Source: an uncultured Psychroserpens sp.
Lineage (GTDB): Bacteria > Bacteroidota > Bacteroidia > Flavobacteriales > Flavobacteriaceae
DNA: 64,000 nucleotides
Reading direction: 5' to 3'
Assembly: GCF_947503375.1 (NCBI RefSeq)
Contig: NZ_CANNDQ010000005.1
Coordinates: forward strand, 124,001-188,000
Both the position numbers and the translations under genes were made by a program. This document shows positions 31,754 through 40,774 of the stretch, piece by piece (within the stretch, counting starts at the first letter, position 1; each line of letters begins with the position of its first letter). The notes beneath the pieces are model-generated. The model made no database searches and was not told the DNA's origin. It was given only the letters and a program-made list of their open reading frames with translations.

Positions 31754-33981
31754 ACAGATGGTGAGGTTTTTTGATTTTTAGAAAGGACGTCATAAAGTTT
31801 TTTCTCAAAATCCTCCTGCTTGAAAGGTTTAGAAATAATATCATTAAATCCTGCTTCATCAAACTCATGCATCTTATCTTCAAGCGTTACAGCTGTAAGG
31901 GCAAAGATAGTTAGTTCTTTGTCAAAGGTTCTAATAATTTTTGTAGCTTCTAAACCACTTATTCCTGGCATGTGAATGTCCATGAGTACAACATCATAGT
32001 TGTTTTGTTTCACTTTCTCTACTGCTGCTTCACCGTTATCTACAATTTCGCATTCAAGATTCATCTTATTCAAGATTTTCTTGGTAATCATTTGGTTAAT
32101 CTTGTTGTCTTCTACAATCAAGATATTAATGTTGCTAATGTCCAATTTGCTAATGTTTTTAGAGTAATCCTCTTTTACTATTTTAACTTCTTCTGGAGCG
32201 TAGGTTAATGGTATTTCGAAAAAGAATGTTGTTCCTTTTCCAAGTTCACTTTTTAAGTAGATTTTTCCTTTTAATATTTCGATAAGACCTTTAACAATAG
32301 AAAGACCGAGTCCTGTGCCACCATATTTTCTATTGATTTGTATAGAGCCTTGGGAGAAGCTCTCAAATAGGTTTTCTTGTTTTTCTTTAGAGATACCAAT
32401 GCCATTATCTTCAATCTCAAATCTAAGTACATGGTCATTTCCTTTTTTAGAGATGCTGTACACCCTTACCCAAATATCTCCGTCTTTGGTAAATTTGATA
32501 GAATTACCAATAAGATTGATCAATATTTGAGATAGCTTTAGGTTATCGCCAATAAATGTGTGTGGAAGATCTTTTTGGTACTCATAATGCATGATTACGT
32601 TATTGTCTAATGCAGAATTGTTAAGCGCTGAAACTACGTTTTCAACTTTCATCTTAAGATTAAACAGTACTGGGTCTAACTCAACTTTATTGGCCTCAAT
32701 TTTATTGATTTGAAGGATATCGTTAATGAAGGTAAGTAAGTAGTCACCAGAAAACTTCAACGATTTCAAATGCGGTATTTGGTGTTCTTTTGGATCTTCA
32801 TCTAAGAGCATATTAGTTAGCCCTGTTACAGCATAAAGTGGCGTTCTAAGTTCGTGAGTAACTGTTGATAAAAAGTTAGCTTTAGTTTTTGAAGCTTGTT
32901 CTGCTTTGCGCATGGCTTCAATGAGATCATCATTTTTCTCATGAAGCATATTATTAGATTTCAATCTAATGTTATTGTTTTTGTATAAGGCTAAGGTTAA
33001 TAATGATAGAATTGTAATTAATGCAATACTTAATATAGTGGTAATCTTTGCTAAACTGCTTTCAGATTCTTGTTCTTCGATAATTGTTTTTAATTTCTCG
33101 TAATCTGCTGCATTATATGCATCTATATATTGTACCCTCTTTTCTGGAGATAAATTCTCTCTTTTGATATTTAAAATGGAATCAGAAAGATGCACATGTT
33201 TAGCAAGAAAGCTGTGGGCCAACTTGTAGTCTGTTTCATTCTCATAAATGTTACTAAGCGTAAGATAGGCTTCGTTTATATTTTCAATAAGATCATTCTC
33301 CTTTGCTATTTCTAACCCTTCTTTGGTCATAGAAATGGCAAGTTTATTATTTCCTAATTTATCAATGGTTTTACCACTATATATAAGTGCACTTGATAAT
33401 ACATTTTTAAGGTCATATTTTTTTGAAAGTATAATGGTTTGTTCTAACAACGATTTAGCAGCTTTGTAATCTTTTAGTTTTAAGTTCACTTTAGCCTCGT
33501 TCAATGTAACCTCTGGAATGAACTGTTCAAGGTCTTCCTCTTCAAATTTTGTCTTAGCGGAATTGAAATAATCAAGAGCTGTTGGGTATTCTTTTTTACT
33601 AGCGTGTAATACACCTCTAATACTATAGGTCATGGCCAAGTTACCATAATCGCTTGTTTCTCTTTGTATCTCTGCGGCTTTTGTTAAAGACACTAAAGCA
33701 TTTTCATACTGATTTACAGTATATTGAAGTTTAGCGATTTTCGTATAAATCTCGCCTTCCCTTTCTCTTTCATTAATTTTTGTTGCAATTGCTAAAGCTT
33801 TCTCGAGGTCGTCCTTAGCATTGAAGTAATCACCTCTTTCACTGTAAAAGTTTGATTGTGTGATGAGGTTTTCAATACGCATCTTTAATACATCTATATC
33901 TTCTTCAGATTCAACTTGAGCTGAAACCAAGGAAGAAAAGCTGATTAAAAAAGCAATTATGTAGTACTTAATTTGGGACAT
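31750..33981 (-). CDS. Hybrid sensor histidine kinase with TPR sensor part and receiver domain
   Basis: The 743-residue protein starts with a signal peptide (YYIIAFLISFSSLVSAQ), then a periplasmic part of about 260 residues built of TPR repeats (for example YFNAKDDLEKALAIATKINE). A membrane helix follows near residue 317 (ITTILSIALITILSLLTLAL), then a coiled linker and HisKA (SKTKANFLSTVTHELRTPLY, phospho-His near 374). HATPase_c has NLIGNSIKFT, DNGIGI and KYGGTGLGLSIVKGL. A C-terminal REC domain begins NILIVEDNKINQMI and has its phospho-Asp in LMDIHMPG near 665. No cognate regulator with a DNA-binding domain is next to it, so the signal target is unknown. Confidence 0.94.
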   Translation of the reverse strand: MSQIKYYIIAFLISFSSLVSAQVESEEDIDVLKMRIENLITQSNFYSERGDYFNAKDDLEKALAIATKINEREREGEIYTKIAKLQYTVNQYENALVSLTKAAEIQRETSDYGNLAMTYSIRGVLHASKKEYPTALDYFNSAKTKFEEEDLEQFIPEVTLNEAKVNLKLKDYKAAKSLLEQTIILSKKYDLKNVLSSALIYSGKTIDKLGNNKLAISMTKEGLEIAKENDLIENINEAYLTLSNIYENETDYKLAHSFLAKHVHLSDSILNIKRENLSPEKRVQYIDAYNAADYEKLKTIIEEQESESSLAKITTILSIALITILSLLTLALYKNNNIRLKSNNMLHEKNDDLIEAMRKAEQASKTKANFLSTVTHELRTPLYAVTGLTNMLLDEDPKEHQIPHLKSLKFSGDYLLTFINDILQINKIEANKVELDPVLFNLKMKVENVVSALNNSALDNNVIMHYEYQKDLPHTFIGDNLKLSQILINLIGNSIKFTKDGDIWVRVYSISKKGNDHVLRFEIEDNGIGISKEKQENLFESFSQGSIQINRKYGGTGLGLSIVKGLIEILKGKIYLKSELGKGTTFFFEIPLTYAPEEVKIVKEDYSKNISKLDISNINILIVEDNKINQMITKKILNKMNLECEIVDNGEAAVEKVKQNNYDVVLMDIHMPGISGLEATKIIRTFDKELTIFALTAVTLEDKMHEFDEAGFNDIISKPFKQEDFEKKLYDVLSKNQKTSPSV

Positions 33982-34001
33982 GCTTTGCCGCTTTATTTGG
34001 A

Positions 34002-34009
34002 CAAATATA
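34002..34009 (-). promoter_or_regulatory. Putative -7 box for the hybrid histidine kinase gene
   Basis: The minus strand reads TATATTTG (full TAnnTTTG), 20 bases before the kinase ATG and just after the end of gap at 34011. It suggests the kinase has its own promoter and is not only a read-through of lipA-gap. Confidence 0.5.
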
Positions 34010-34010
34010 A

Positions 34011-35027
34011 TTATTTATTCGATAAACGTAGTGATTTCATCGATAAATTGCAAATTAAATCTAAAATTCTTGATGCGTAACCTGTTTCGTTATCATACCA
34101 ACCAACAATCTTCACCATGTTCCCAATTACTGATGTCATTTGAGAATCAAAAATGCAAGAATGCATATTTCCTACAATATCTATCGATACTATTGGGTCT
34201 TCGGTATACTCGAGAATTCCTTTTAAATGGTTTTGAGATGCTGTTTTGAAAGCAGCATTAATTTGATCTATACTAACTGTTTTTTCAACATTGAAAGTGA
34301 TATCGGTTAATGATCCATTAGCAACAGGCACTCTAATACCGCAACCACCGATCACATTAGATAACTTTGGAAAGATCTTTGTTAATGCTTTTGCAGCACC
34401 TGTAGTTGTTGGTACAATAGATTGTCCAGCTGCTCTAGCTCTTCGCAAATCTTTATGAGGTTGATCGTGTAAGCTTTGATCTGTAGTATACGAATGAACT
34501 GTAGTTATATAGGCTTGTTTAACACCGCAAAGGTCGTTAATAACAGCTATCATTGGTGCAGCATTGTTTGTTGTACATGATGCATTTGAGATGATTTTTT
34601 CATCACCTTTTACCTCAATATCATTTATACCAAGAACAACAGTTTTGATGTTGTCTTCAATTGGAGGAACAGATAGTATAACTTGTTTTGCTCCATTTTT
34701 AATATGGTGTTTTAAATTAGAAGTAGTTTTGAATTTTCCTGTAGATTCAATTACATAATCAACTTTAAATGGACTCCAATCTATAGTTTTAGGGTGATTT
34801 TCATTTAATAAAGGAATCGTTAGGTCATTTATGACAATGCCATGATTGTTGTATGTAACTATTTTTGATAATACACCATGTATACTATCATACTTTAATA
34901 AATGGCTTAGTGTTTTAGCATTTGCTAAATCGTTTATGGCAACTACTTGAATATCATCTCGATCTTGAATAAGTCTAAAAACACGCCTGCCAATACGACC
35001 AAATCCGTTAATAGCTACATTAATCAT
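34011..35027 (-). CDS. gap: Type I glyceraldehyde-3-phosphate dehydrogenase
   Basis: The 338-residue glycolytic enzyme shows the NAD motif INGFGRIGRRVFR at residues 7-19, VAINDLANAKTLSHLLKYDS, where Asp33 favours NAD+ over NADP+, the catalytic Cys in SNASCTTNNAAP near 150, and YDNETGYASRI near the C-terminus. Its ATG lies directly after the lipA stop (next base), so the two are co-transcribed. The protein is slightly divergent and may be one of two GAPDHs in the genome (inference). Confidence 0.96.
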   Translation of the reverse strand: MINVAINGFGRIGRRVFRLIQDRDDIQVVAINDLANAKTLSHLLKYDSIHGVLSKIVTYNNHGIVINDLTIPLLNENHPKTIDWSPFKVDYVIESTGKFKTTSNLKHHIKNGAKQVILSVPPIEDNIKTVVLGINDIEVKGDEKIISNASCTTNNAAPMIAVINDLCGVKQAYITTVHSYTTDQSLHDQPHKDLRRARAAGQSIVPTTTGAAKALTKIFPKLSNVIGGCGIRVPVANGSLTDITFNVEKTVSIDQINAAFKTASQNHLKGILEYTEDPIVSIDIVGNMHSCIFDSQMTSVIGNMVKIVGWYDNETGYASRILDLICNLSMKSLRLSNK

Positions 35028-35906
35028 TTAATTGATGTGTTTTTGTGCTTTATATGAAGATCTTACAAGAGCGCTGCTTTCTACATGGCGGAAACCTAGA
35101 TCTAAGCCTATTTGCTTATATTCTTCAAATTGGTCAGGTAGGATAAACTGTTTTACAGGTAAATGTTTCTTACTCGGCTGTAAATATTGACCAATGGTTA
35201 CTACATCAACTTCATTTGCTCTCAAATCATGAAGTGTTTCAATAACTTCTTCGCGAGTTTCGCCTAACCCAAGCATGATACCAGATTTAGTTCGTCGTTG
35301 CCCTTGTTGCTTAAGATATTTAAGAACGTGCATGCTTCTATCGTATTTTGCTTGAATACGAACTTCACGTGTTAAGCGTCTAACGGTTTCAATATTATGT
35401 GATACAACTTCTGGTGCAACGTCAATTATTCTATCAATATGCTGTTCAATACCTTGAAAATCTGGAATTAAAGTTTCTAGCGTGGTTTCAGGATTCATGC
35501 GTCTAACAGCTTTCACAGTCTCACTCCACATAATACTTCCCATATCTTTTAAGTCATCCCTATCAACACTTGTTAAAACAGCGTGTTTTATTTTCATGAT
35601 TTTAATTGAACGTGCTACCTTTTCTGGCTCATCCCAATCCAAGGTTTCAGGTCTTCCAGTTTTCACACCACAAAAACCACATGAACGTGTGCAGATGTTC
35701 CCAAGAATCATAAATGTTGCTGTACCTTCTCCCCAACATTCACCCATATTTGGACAACTACCAGAGGTGCAAATGGTATTTAAGTTGTATTTATCTACTA
35801 AACTTCTTAGCTCAGTGTATTTTTTTCCAGTAGGAAGTTTAACGCGAAGCCATTTAGGTTTTGGTTGACGTTCAGTAACTATATTTGAAGCTGTGTCTGT
35901 ATTCAT
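35028..35906 (-). CDS. lipA: Lipoyl synthase
   Basis: LipA inserts two sulfurs into protein-bound octanoate. Both cluster motifs are intact: the auxiliary cluster [12 protein letters not shown] and the radical-[13 protein letters not shown], and RSSYKA is present at the C-terminus with the Ser ligand of the auxiliary cluster. I start at ATG 35904-35906 ([10 protein letters not shown], 292 residues), not the ATG 21 bases upstream, because a TAnnTTTG promoter box overlaps that first ATG. lipA and gap form one transcript. Confidence 0.96.
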   Translation of the reverse strand: MNTDTASNIVTERQPKPKWLRVKLPTGKKYTELRSLVDKYNLNTICTSGSCPNMGECWGEGTATFMILGNICTRSCGFCGVKTGRPETLDWDEPEKVARSIKIMKIKHAVLTSVDRDDLKDMGSIMWSETVKAVRRMNPETTLETLIPDFQGIEQHIDRIIDVAPEVVSHNIETVRRLTREVRIQAKYDRSMHVLKYLKQQGQRRTKSGIMLGLGETREEVIETLHDLRANEVDVVTIGQYLQPSKKHLPVKQFILPDQFEEYKQIGLDLGFRHVESSALVRSSYKAQKHIN

Positions 35907-35924
35907 TCTTTTAAATTTCGAATA

Positions 35925-35932
35925 CAAAGATA
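35925..35932 (-). promoter_or_regulatory. Putative -7 box for the lipA-gap transcript
   Basis: The minus strand reads TATCTTTG (full TAnnTTTG), 18 bases before the chosen lipA ATG. It overlaps the alternative upstream ATG at 35927, which decides the start. Confidence 0.55.
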
Positions 35933-35955
35933 CGAAGTATAATTATAAAAAAATG

Positions 35956-37167
35956 TTATAATGTAGTGAGGTACCAGATACTAAACCCAATTAAGAAAAG
36001 TATACCTAACCAACTCAAAACATGAATCTTTAGTGTTGGTCGCCATTCTTTAGGTGTATGCTTACTACTGATGAGTTTGTAATTAATTATAGCATAGAAT
36101 GGTGCTGTTAAAAAGGAAAGCACGGTTGCTATTTTAATAAGCAATCCCATTTCAGAGATGAAGTAAAAAAAGATGATACTTGTGCCAGTTATTAAAATGA
36201 TAATCCAGAATAAATAACCATACTTTAATTTGTTTACTGTGAGCAATTGTACACTTTTAGACATTGCTCTAGGCGACGCATCTAATGTAGTAAGTGTGGT
36301 GCTAAACATTGTAGTGAATGCAGCAACACCTATTACTACATAAGACCAATTACCTAGGCTTTTAGTATACATTGTAATAAGTTGGTTGGAGAACACACTT
36401 GCTTTTCCGCTAAAACTCTCGCCACTTTGATACATAACTAAAGCGCCTAAGGTCAAAAAACCTAAACCTAAAATGATTGTTGTGGTGTAACCTACATTGA
36501 AATCAAATAGCGATGATTTTACATCAAAATTTTTGTTTGCTTTTTGTTTTTCTATTGCCCAAAGGGAGTGCCAAACAGAGATGTCTAAAGGGGCAGGCAT
36601 CCAGCCCATAAATGCGATTAAGAAACCAAATTCCATAGCATTTGGAAACACCTGAGAAATGGTTAGTGACTCAATAGGGTTTTTAAGAGCAAATCCTGTA
36701 GCTACGATAGTGCTTATGGTAAGAATGATAATGATAAACTTCATAAGCTTATCTAAAAAACGATATTTACCTATAACCAGAACAATAAAACAAATAGTTA
36801 GAATAATAAATGTCCATGCTTGAGTTGAAATGAAATCACCAAATAATGATGAGGCCAATCCAGCTGTAACAATTGTTACTGCAGTTTGAATGGTAAACAT
36901 TGTAGCGAATGTCAAAACAATATAAACCACCAAAACACTTTTGCCTAATTTTTTATAACCATCTAAAAGCGTCTCACCTGTAGCTATTGCGTATCTAGGG
37001 CCAAATTGAAAAAAAGGGTATTTAAAAACATTAACCAAAAGCAATGCCCAAACAAGTCCAAAGCCAAAATCTGCTCCCGCTCTAGTTGATTGTACTAGAT
37101 GAGAAACACCTATTGCTGCTCCAGCAAAGAGAAGTCCAGGACCAATTTTTTTTAGACTAAAATTCAC
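35956..37167 (-). CDS. Nramp family-like transporter without the metal-binding motifs
   Basis: The 403-residue membrane protein has about eleven helices and starts like an Nramp (KKIGPGLLFAGAAIGVSHLV). Canonical Nramp metal transporters carry DPGN in helix 1 and MPH in helix 6. Here helix 1 reads AIGVSHLVQSTRAG and helix 6 reads GWMPAPLDISVW, so neither motif is kept. Such distant Nramp-related proteins are common in bacteria; their substrate is unknown and may not be Mn2+ or Fe2+. It ends a four-gene transcript, 7 bases after an ECF sigma factor gene. Confidence 0.88.
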   Translation of the reverse strand: MNFSLKKIGPGLLFAGAAIGVSHLVQSTRAGADFGFGLVWALLLVNVFKYPFFQFGPRYAIATGETLLDGYKKLGKSVLVVYIVLTFATMFTIQTAVTIVTAGLASSLFGDFISTQAWTFIILTICFIVLVIGKYRFLDKLMKFIIIILTISTIVATGFALKNPIESLTISQVFPNAMEFGFLIAFMGWMPAPLDISVWHSLWAIEKQKANKNFDVKSSLFDFNVGYTTTIILGLGFLTLGALVMYQSGESFSGKASVFSNQLITMYTKSLGNWSYVVIGVAAFTTMFSTTLTTLDASPRAMSKSVQLLTVNKLKYGYLFWIIILITGTSIIFFYFISEMGLLIKIATVLSFLTAPFYAIINYKLISSKHTPKEWRPTLKIHVLSWLGILFLIGFSIWYLTTL

Positions 37168-37174
37168 ATTTAAA

Positions 37175-37723
37175 TTATTCCTTTTTAATGATCTCAGCTA
37201 ATAACTTTTTGGCTCTTAATAATTTAACTTTTACATTGTTAATTGGTTCATCAAGTTGGTGAGATATTTCTTTATAACTCAATTCTTGAAAGTATCTCAA
37301 ATTGATAACTTCTTGATAGTGTGGTTTTAACTTTTTAATATCTCTAAGTAGTTTAGCTAGGTTTTGTTCGGTAATTATTTTGTCTTCTGGAGAAGGCGAT
37401 TCATCTATTATTGCGTAAAATTCGTCATCTTCATTTCTGTTTAACGTATTAGATATAGTTGATTTTCGCTTACGTACTAAGTCAATATGTATGTTTTTAG
37501 AAATTGTGATCAACCAAGTTTTAAACTCGTATTTATCATTAAAGGTATGAATTTTGTCAAATGCTTTTGAAAATGTTTGTATAGTAATATCTTCAGCATC
37601 ATTTTCATTTTCGGTACGTTTTAATTGAAAGCCATACACGCTATTCCAAAAGCTGTCTAACAAAAAGTTAAATGCGATTTGATCGTTGACCTTTGCTTTT
37701 TTTATGGCTTCTTTTACTTCCAA
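37175..37723 (-). CDS. ECF RNA polymerase sigma factor
   Basis: The 182-residue protein has sigma-70 region 2 (about residues 15-85, NDAEDITIQTFSKAFDKIHTF, then WLITISKNIHIDLVRKRK) and region 4 (about 125-180, LPPHYQEV-like KPHYQEVINLRYFQELSYKEI). It overlaps the glycosyltransferase gene by 10 bases, so translation is coupled. No anti-sigma gene is adjacent; the Nramp-like gene comes next. Unlike the second sigma factor at 40775, it has no evident partner. Confidence 0.92.
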   Translation of the reverse strand: MEVKEAIKKAKVNDQIAFNFLLDSFWNSVYGFQLKRTENENDAEDITIQTFSKAFDKIHTFNDKYEFKTWLITISKNIHIDLVRKRKSTISNTLNRNEDDEFYAIIDESPSPEDKIITEQNLAKLLRDIKKLKPHYQEVINLRYFQELSYKEISHQLDEPINNVKVKLLRAKKLLAEIIKKE

Positions 37724-38826
37724 TACTTAGGTTTTGATAGCATATTTTTTATAAATATAAAGAATTGAAAAGCAATTAAGAAGACTTCAATTAAAGGTGC
37801 TAGAAAAGCTAGATCTTTTTCATTGAGTTTTTTAGAAGCTGCATGCAGGTTAATAAATTGAATAACAACTCTTAAGATTATTAACCCCAATACAATTTTC
37901 CATTCGTAATTGAATACTAATAAAAAAATAGCTAATGCCCAAAACAAAAACTGTGATAAGTAAAATAGACCAAGAAAGAATTGATGCTGGAATTTATAAT
38001 GATGAGCCGTACTAATATGTCTTCGTTTTTGAAGAGACCATTCTTTAAATGATTGTTTCGGGATTGATTCTGTAAAACTATCTTTGGTCACACAGATTGT
38101 TGTATTAGATTTATTGGCAATTTGATTTATAAATAGGTCATCGTCTCCAGATTTTATATGCATGTGTTTCATAAAGCCATTTGCTTTAAAAAACAGTTCT
38201 TTTCTATAGGCAAGATTGCGTCCAACTGCCATATATGGTTGTCCTAATTTTGCATAAGATAAGTATTGAATTGCTGTTAAGAATGTTTCATAACGAATAA
38301 GTTTGTTTAAAAAAGAACCTTTTACCTTGTTATAAGCACCATAACCTATTACTATAGATTTTTCATTTGAAAAGCGAGAACTCATCTCGTAAATCCAATT
38401 TTTTGAGACGGGCTTACAATCAGCATCAGTAAACAACAAAAAAGCGTTTGAAGCTGCTTTGATGCCTAATGTTAATGCGTACTTTTTGTTTCCCCAAAAC
38501 GTTTCTATTGGCTTTACGTCAACGATTTTAATATTTGGATGTTTCTCTGCAAAAGACTTCATCACCTCTAAAGTGTTATCGTTTGAATTGTCATTGATTA
38601 AAACAATTTCAAAATCGGGATACTTTTGAGCTATGATAGATGGTAAAAATGCGTTTAAGTTATTTGCTTCATTTTTAGCACAAATAATTACAGAAACTGA
38701 AATTTTTTTTGAATTGGGTCTAGATAATCTATAACGTGAGAAGTTACTAAAAATGAAACTGTAAAATAAAATTTGAATACAAACTATAACTATGAAAGTA
38801 TAGAATACAACTTCTAAAACAATCAT
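37714..38826 (-). CDS. Glycosyltransferase family 2, membrane-associated
   Basis: The 370-residue protein begins with a hydrophobic helix (about 7-27), then a GT-A domain: ISVSVIICAKNEANNLNAFL, INDNSNDNTLEVMKSF, LLFTDADCKP with the DxD near residue 130, SGDDDLFINQIA and the QKRRHISTA-type QxxRW-like motif (EWSLQKRRHIS). Two or three membrane helices follow at the C-terminus (about 285-360). This is the layout of processive or lipid-linked GT2 enzymes. The acceptor is unknown. It lies in a transcript with a small membrane protein upstream and an ECF sigma factor downstream. Confidence 0.92.
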   Translation of the reverse strand: MIVLEVVFYTFIVIVCIQILFYSFIFSNFSRYRLSRPNSKKISVSVIICAKNEANNLNAFLPSIIAQKYPDFEIVLINDNSNDNTLEVMKSFAEKHPNIKIVDVKPIETFWGNKKYALTLGIKAASNAFLLFTDADCKPVSKNWIYEMSSRFSNEKSIVIGYGAYNKVKGSFLNKLIRYETFLTAIQYLSYAKLGQPYMAVGRNLAYRKELFFKANGFMKHMHIKSGDDDLFINQIANKSNTTICVTKDSFTESIPKQSFKEWSLQKRRHISTAHHYKFQHQFFLGLFYLSQFLFWALAIFLLVFNYEWKIVLGLIILRVVIQFINLHAASKKLNEKDLAFLAPLIEVFLIAFQFFIFIKNMLSKPKYWK

Positions 38827-38832
38827 TAACCC

Positions 38833-39036
38833 TTATGTGTGTTGAGGTTCGTTGCAGTTTTCAAATTGATCTGGAGTTTTGCCGCAAAACCCACAAGCTT
38901 CACCTTCTTGGTTAAGCATTGGGTTTTGACTCGCGCAAGTGCCAGCAAATTTACCGTCTTTCTTTGCCCATATTTTTATAGCGATACCAGCTACACCGAG
39001 ACCAAGAAGAATTAATGTGATAATAACGAGTTTCAT
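38833..39036 (-). CDS. Small membrane-anchored protein with Cys pairs
   Basis: This 67-residue protein has one N-terminal helix (LVIITLILLGLGVAGIAIKIW), then a short polar part with GTCASQNP, EACGFCGKTPDQF and ENCNEPQ. The CxxC plus two more Cys could bind a metal or form disulfides. Similar proteins are annotated in Flavobacteriaceae only as membrane or secreted protein. It starts the transcript that contains GT2, ECF sigma and the Nramp-like transporter, with 6 bases to the next gene. Confidence 0.82.
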   Translation of the reverse strand: MKLVIITLILLGLGVAGIAIKIWAKKDGKFAGTCASQNPMLNQEGEACGFCGKTPDQFENCNEPQHT

Positions 39037-39062
39037 TCAGTTTTAACTAGAGTAATATGTTG

Positions 39063-39070
39063 CAAAGATA
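39063..39070 (-). promoter_or_regulatory. Putative -7 box for the small protein-GT2-sigma-Nramp operon
   Basis: The minus strand reads TATCTTTG, a full TAnnTTTG match, 26 bases before the ATG at 39036. No TTG is seen at the proper distance. Confidence 0.5.
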
Positions 39071-39202
39071 TAATTTTCTAATGCTTTATCGTATAATTTA
39101 TAGCTTAAAGTGTTAATTAATAGCGTCGTGACTTTTCAACAATTTTAGTGTCTTACATATAATTACTTTAAATTTAAGTTACTAACTAACAATTTATTAC
39201 TT

Positions 39203-39889
39203 ATGAAAAAATTATTTGCAGAGTTTTTTGGTACATTTTGGCTGGTTTTTGGAGGTTGTGGTAGCGCAATTTTCGCAGCTGCTTTTCCAGAATTGGGTAT
39301 TGGCTTTGTAGGCGTTTCGCTGGCTTTTGGTTTAACTGTTCTTACCATGGCATATGCCGTTGGACATGTTTCTGGTGCACATTTTAATCCAGCTGTATCT
39401 CTTGGTTTATGGGCTGGAGGAAAATTTCCCGCTAAAGACTTATTGGGCTATATATTGGCTCAAGTTATAGGTGCTATAGCAGCAGCTAGTGTATTATATC
39501 TTATTGTTTCAGGAAAGTCTGATTTTGTCGATATTGGTGGTTTTGCTGCTAATGGTTATGGTGATTTGTCTCCTGGAGGTTTCAGTATGATGTCTGTTTT
39601 AATTGCAGAATTTATTCTGACACTTTTCTTCTTATTGGTTATTCTAGGAAGTACTTACCCAAAAGCACCTAAAGGCTTTGCTGGAATTGCCATCGGTTTA
39701 GCATTAACGCTTATTCATTTAATTAGTATTCCAATCTCCAACACATCGGTTAATCCTGCTCGATCAACTAGTCAAGCTATTTTTGCTGGAGGTGAATTTA
39801 CATCTCAATTATGGTTGTTTTGGTTGGCTCCTATTGCAGGTGCTATTGTAGCTGGTTTTATTCATAAAGCATTGTTTGATAAATCATAA
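39203..39889 (+). CDS. aqpZ: Aquaporin Z
   Basis: The 228-residue water channel has six helices and both NPA loops: [17 protein letters not shown] near residue 60 and [19 protein letters not shown] near residue 185. The Arg after the second NPA (NPAR) is the selectivity-filter residue, and the F and H of the filter lie in FFGTFWL and LIHLISIP. The pattern is that of water-selective AqpZ rather than glycerol facilitators. It stands alone and ends at a very long terminator hairpin. Confidence 0.95.
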   Translation: MKKLFAEFFGTFWLVFGGCGSAIFAAAFPELGIGFVGVSLAFGLTVLTMAYAVGHVSGAHFNPAVSLGLWAGGKFPAKDLLGYILAQVIGAIAAASVLYLIVSGKSDFVDIGGFAANGYGDLSPGGFSMMSVLIAEFILTLFFLLVILGSTYPKAPKGFAGIAIGLALTLIHLISIPISNTSVNPARSTSQAIFAGGEFTSQLWLFWLAPIAGAIVAGFIHKALFDKS

Positions 39890-39960
39890 CGATCTTAAAA
39901 ATTAAATAAAAAGCCACTTTGATAGTTCAAAAGTGGCTTTTTATTTAATTTTTAAGATCG
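39890..39960. terminator. Exceptionally long bidirectional terminator hairpin
   Basis: Starting on the base after the aqpZ stop, arms of about 33 bases (39890-39922 and 39927-39960) pair along their whole length with only one bulged base and a TAGT loop. The core AAAAAGCCACTTT/AAAGTGGCTTTTT is a normal terminator; the outer part extends the stem with A/T pairs and closes with CGATCTT/AAGATCG. It lies between aqpZ (+) and the anti-sigma gene (-) and can stop both. Confidence 0.92.
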
Positions 39961-39965
39961 TCTAC

Positions 39966-40772
39966 TTACTTGTTTGCTTTATTTTTTAGTACTATTTCAG
40001 CTACAGCACTATCAGTAGATACTTCATTGTAATTGCCTTTAGGTTCTATCGTGATGCTTAAACCAAGTGCGTTTTCCATGTAAGGGATAGATTGTAAATT
40101 CTTTTGAGACGCATCCAGAATACCAAGATTAACCATTCTATCTTCCATTTCAGCCCAAATTTGAAACGTTTGATTTTTTGGTAACTGAGGTAAAGACACA
40201 ACATCGATCATTGATGTTTTATCAACTGGATTGATGTAAGCAACTGTTTTTAGGTCTTTAGCGCGATCATTTCCTCTCATGACATATTTTTCAGTTTCAG
40301 GATTGTTTAGTTTCATGAACTGACGCATCAAATTGTCTAGCTTTTTATTATTGTCCTCAATATCACTTCTAAGATCAAAGATTTCATCAACGACAACTTG
40401 ATTCTCCTCAAGTAATACTTTATTTTGTTCACTTTTCATATAATATCCACCAGCAAAAAGTAGTGCAACTATACTTGCGGCAATACTGTACCATGGCATT
40501 GTGCGTCGTGTTCTATCAATACTAATTATTGATTGATTTTCTACGACATTTAATTCACTTTTGATACGGTCTAGAACAGACATAGGAGCATCTACAGCAT
40601 TTACTTTGGCTAAGATTTCAAGATTACCTTGTAGCTTTATATACGCTTCCTTGACTTCAGGATAAGTATCTATATAATGCTCTACTTTCAGGCTTTCTGA
40701 ACTAGAGGTTTCATCTAGTATATACTTATCAAGTAAACCAGACTGAAAAAAAGTATGTAATTTTTTTTCCAT
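39966..40772 (-). CDS. Anti-sigma factor (RskA-like)
   Basis: The 268-residue protein has an N-terminal cytoplasmic anti-sigma region (about 1-90, LLDKYILDETSSSESLKVEHYI), one membrane helix (about 95-113, WYSIAASIVALLFAGGYYM), a coiled segment, and a periplasmic RskA C-terminal domain (about 165-265, with LPQLPKNQTFQIWAEMEDRM and SITIEPKGN). It should hold the ECF sigma factor coded 2 bases upstream and release it after a signal, through proteolysis in related systems. The N-terminal zinc motif HxxxCxxC is absent. Confidence 0.93.
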   Translation of the reverse strand: MEKKLHTFFQSGLLDKYILDETSSSESLKVEHYIDTYPEVKEAYIKLQGNLEILAKVNAVDAPMSVLDRIKSELNVVENQSIISIDRTRRTMPWYSIAASIVALLFAGGYYMKSEQNKVLLEENQVVVDEIFDLRSDIEDNNKKLDNLMRQFMKLNNPETEKYVMRGNDRAKDLKTVAYINPVDKTSMIDVVSLPQLPKNQTFQIWAEMEDRMVNLGILDASQKNLQSIPYMENALGLSITIEPKGNYNEVSTDSAVAEIVLKNKANK

Positions 40773-40774
40773 AT

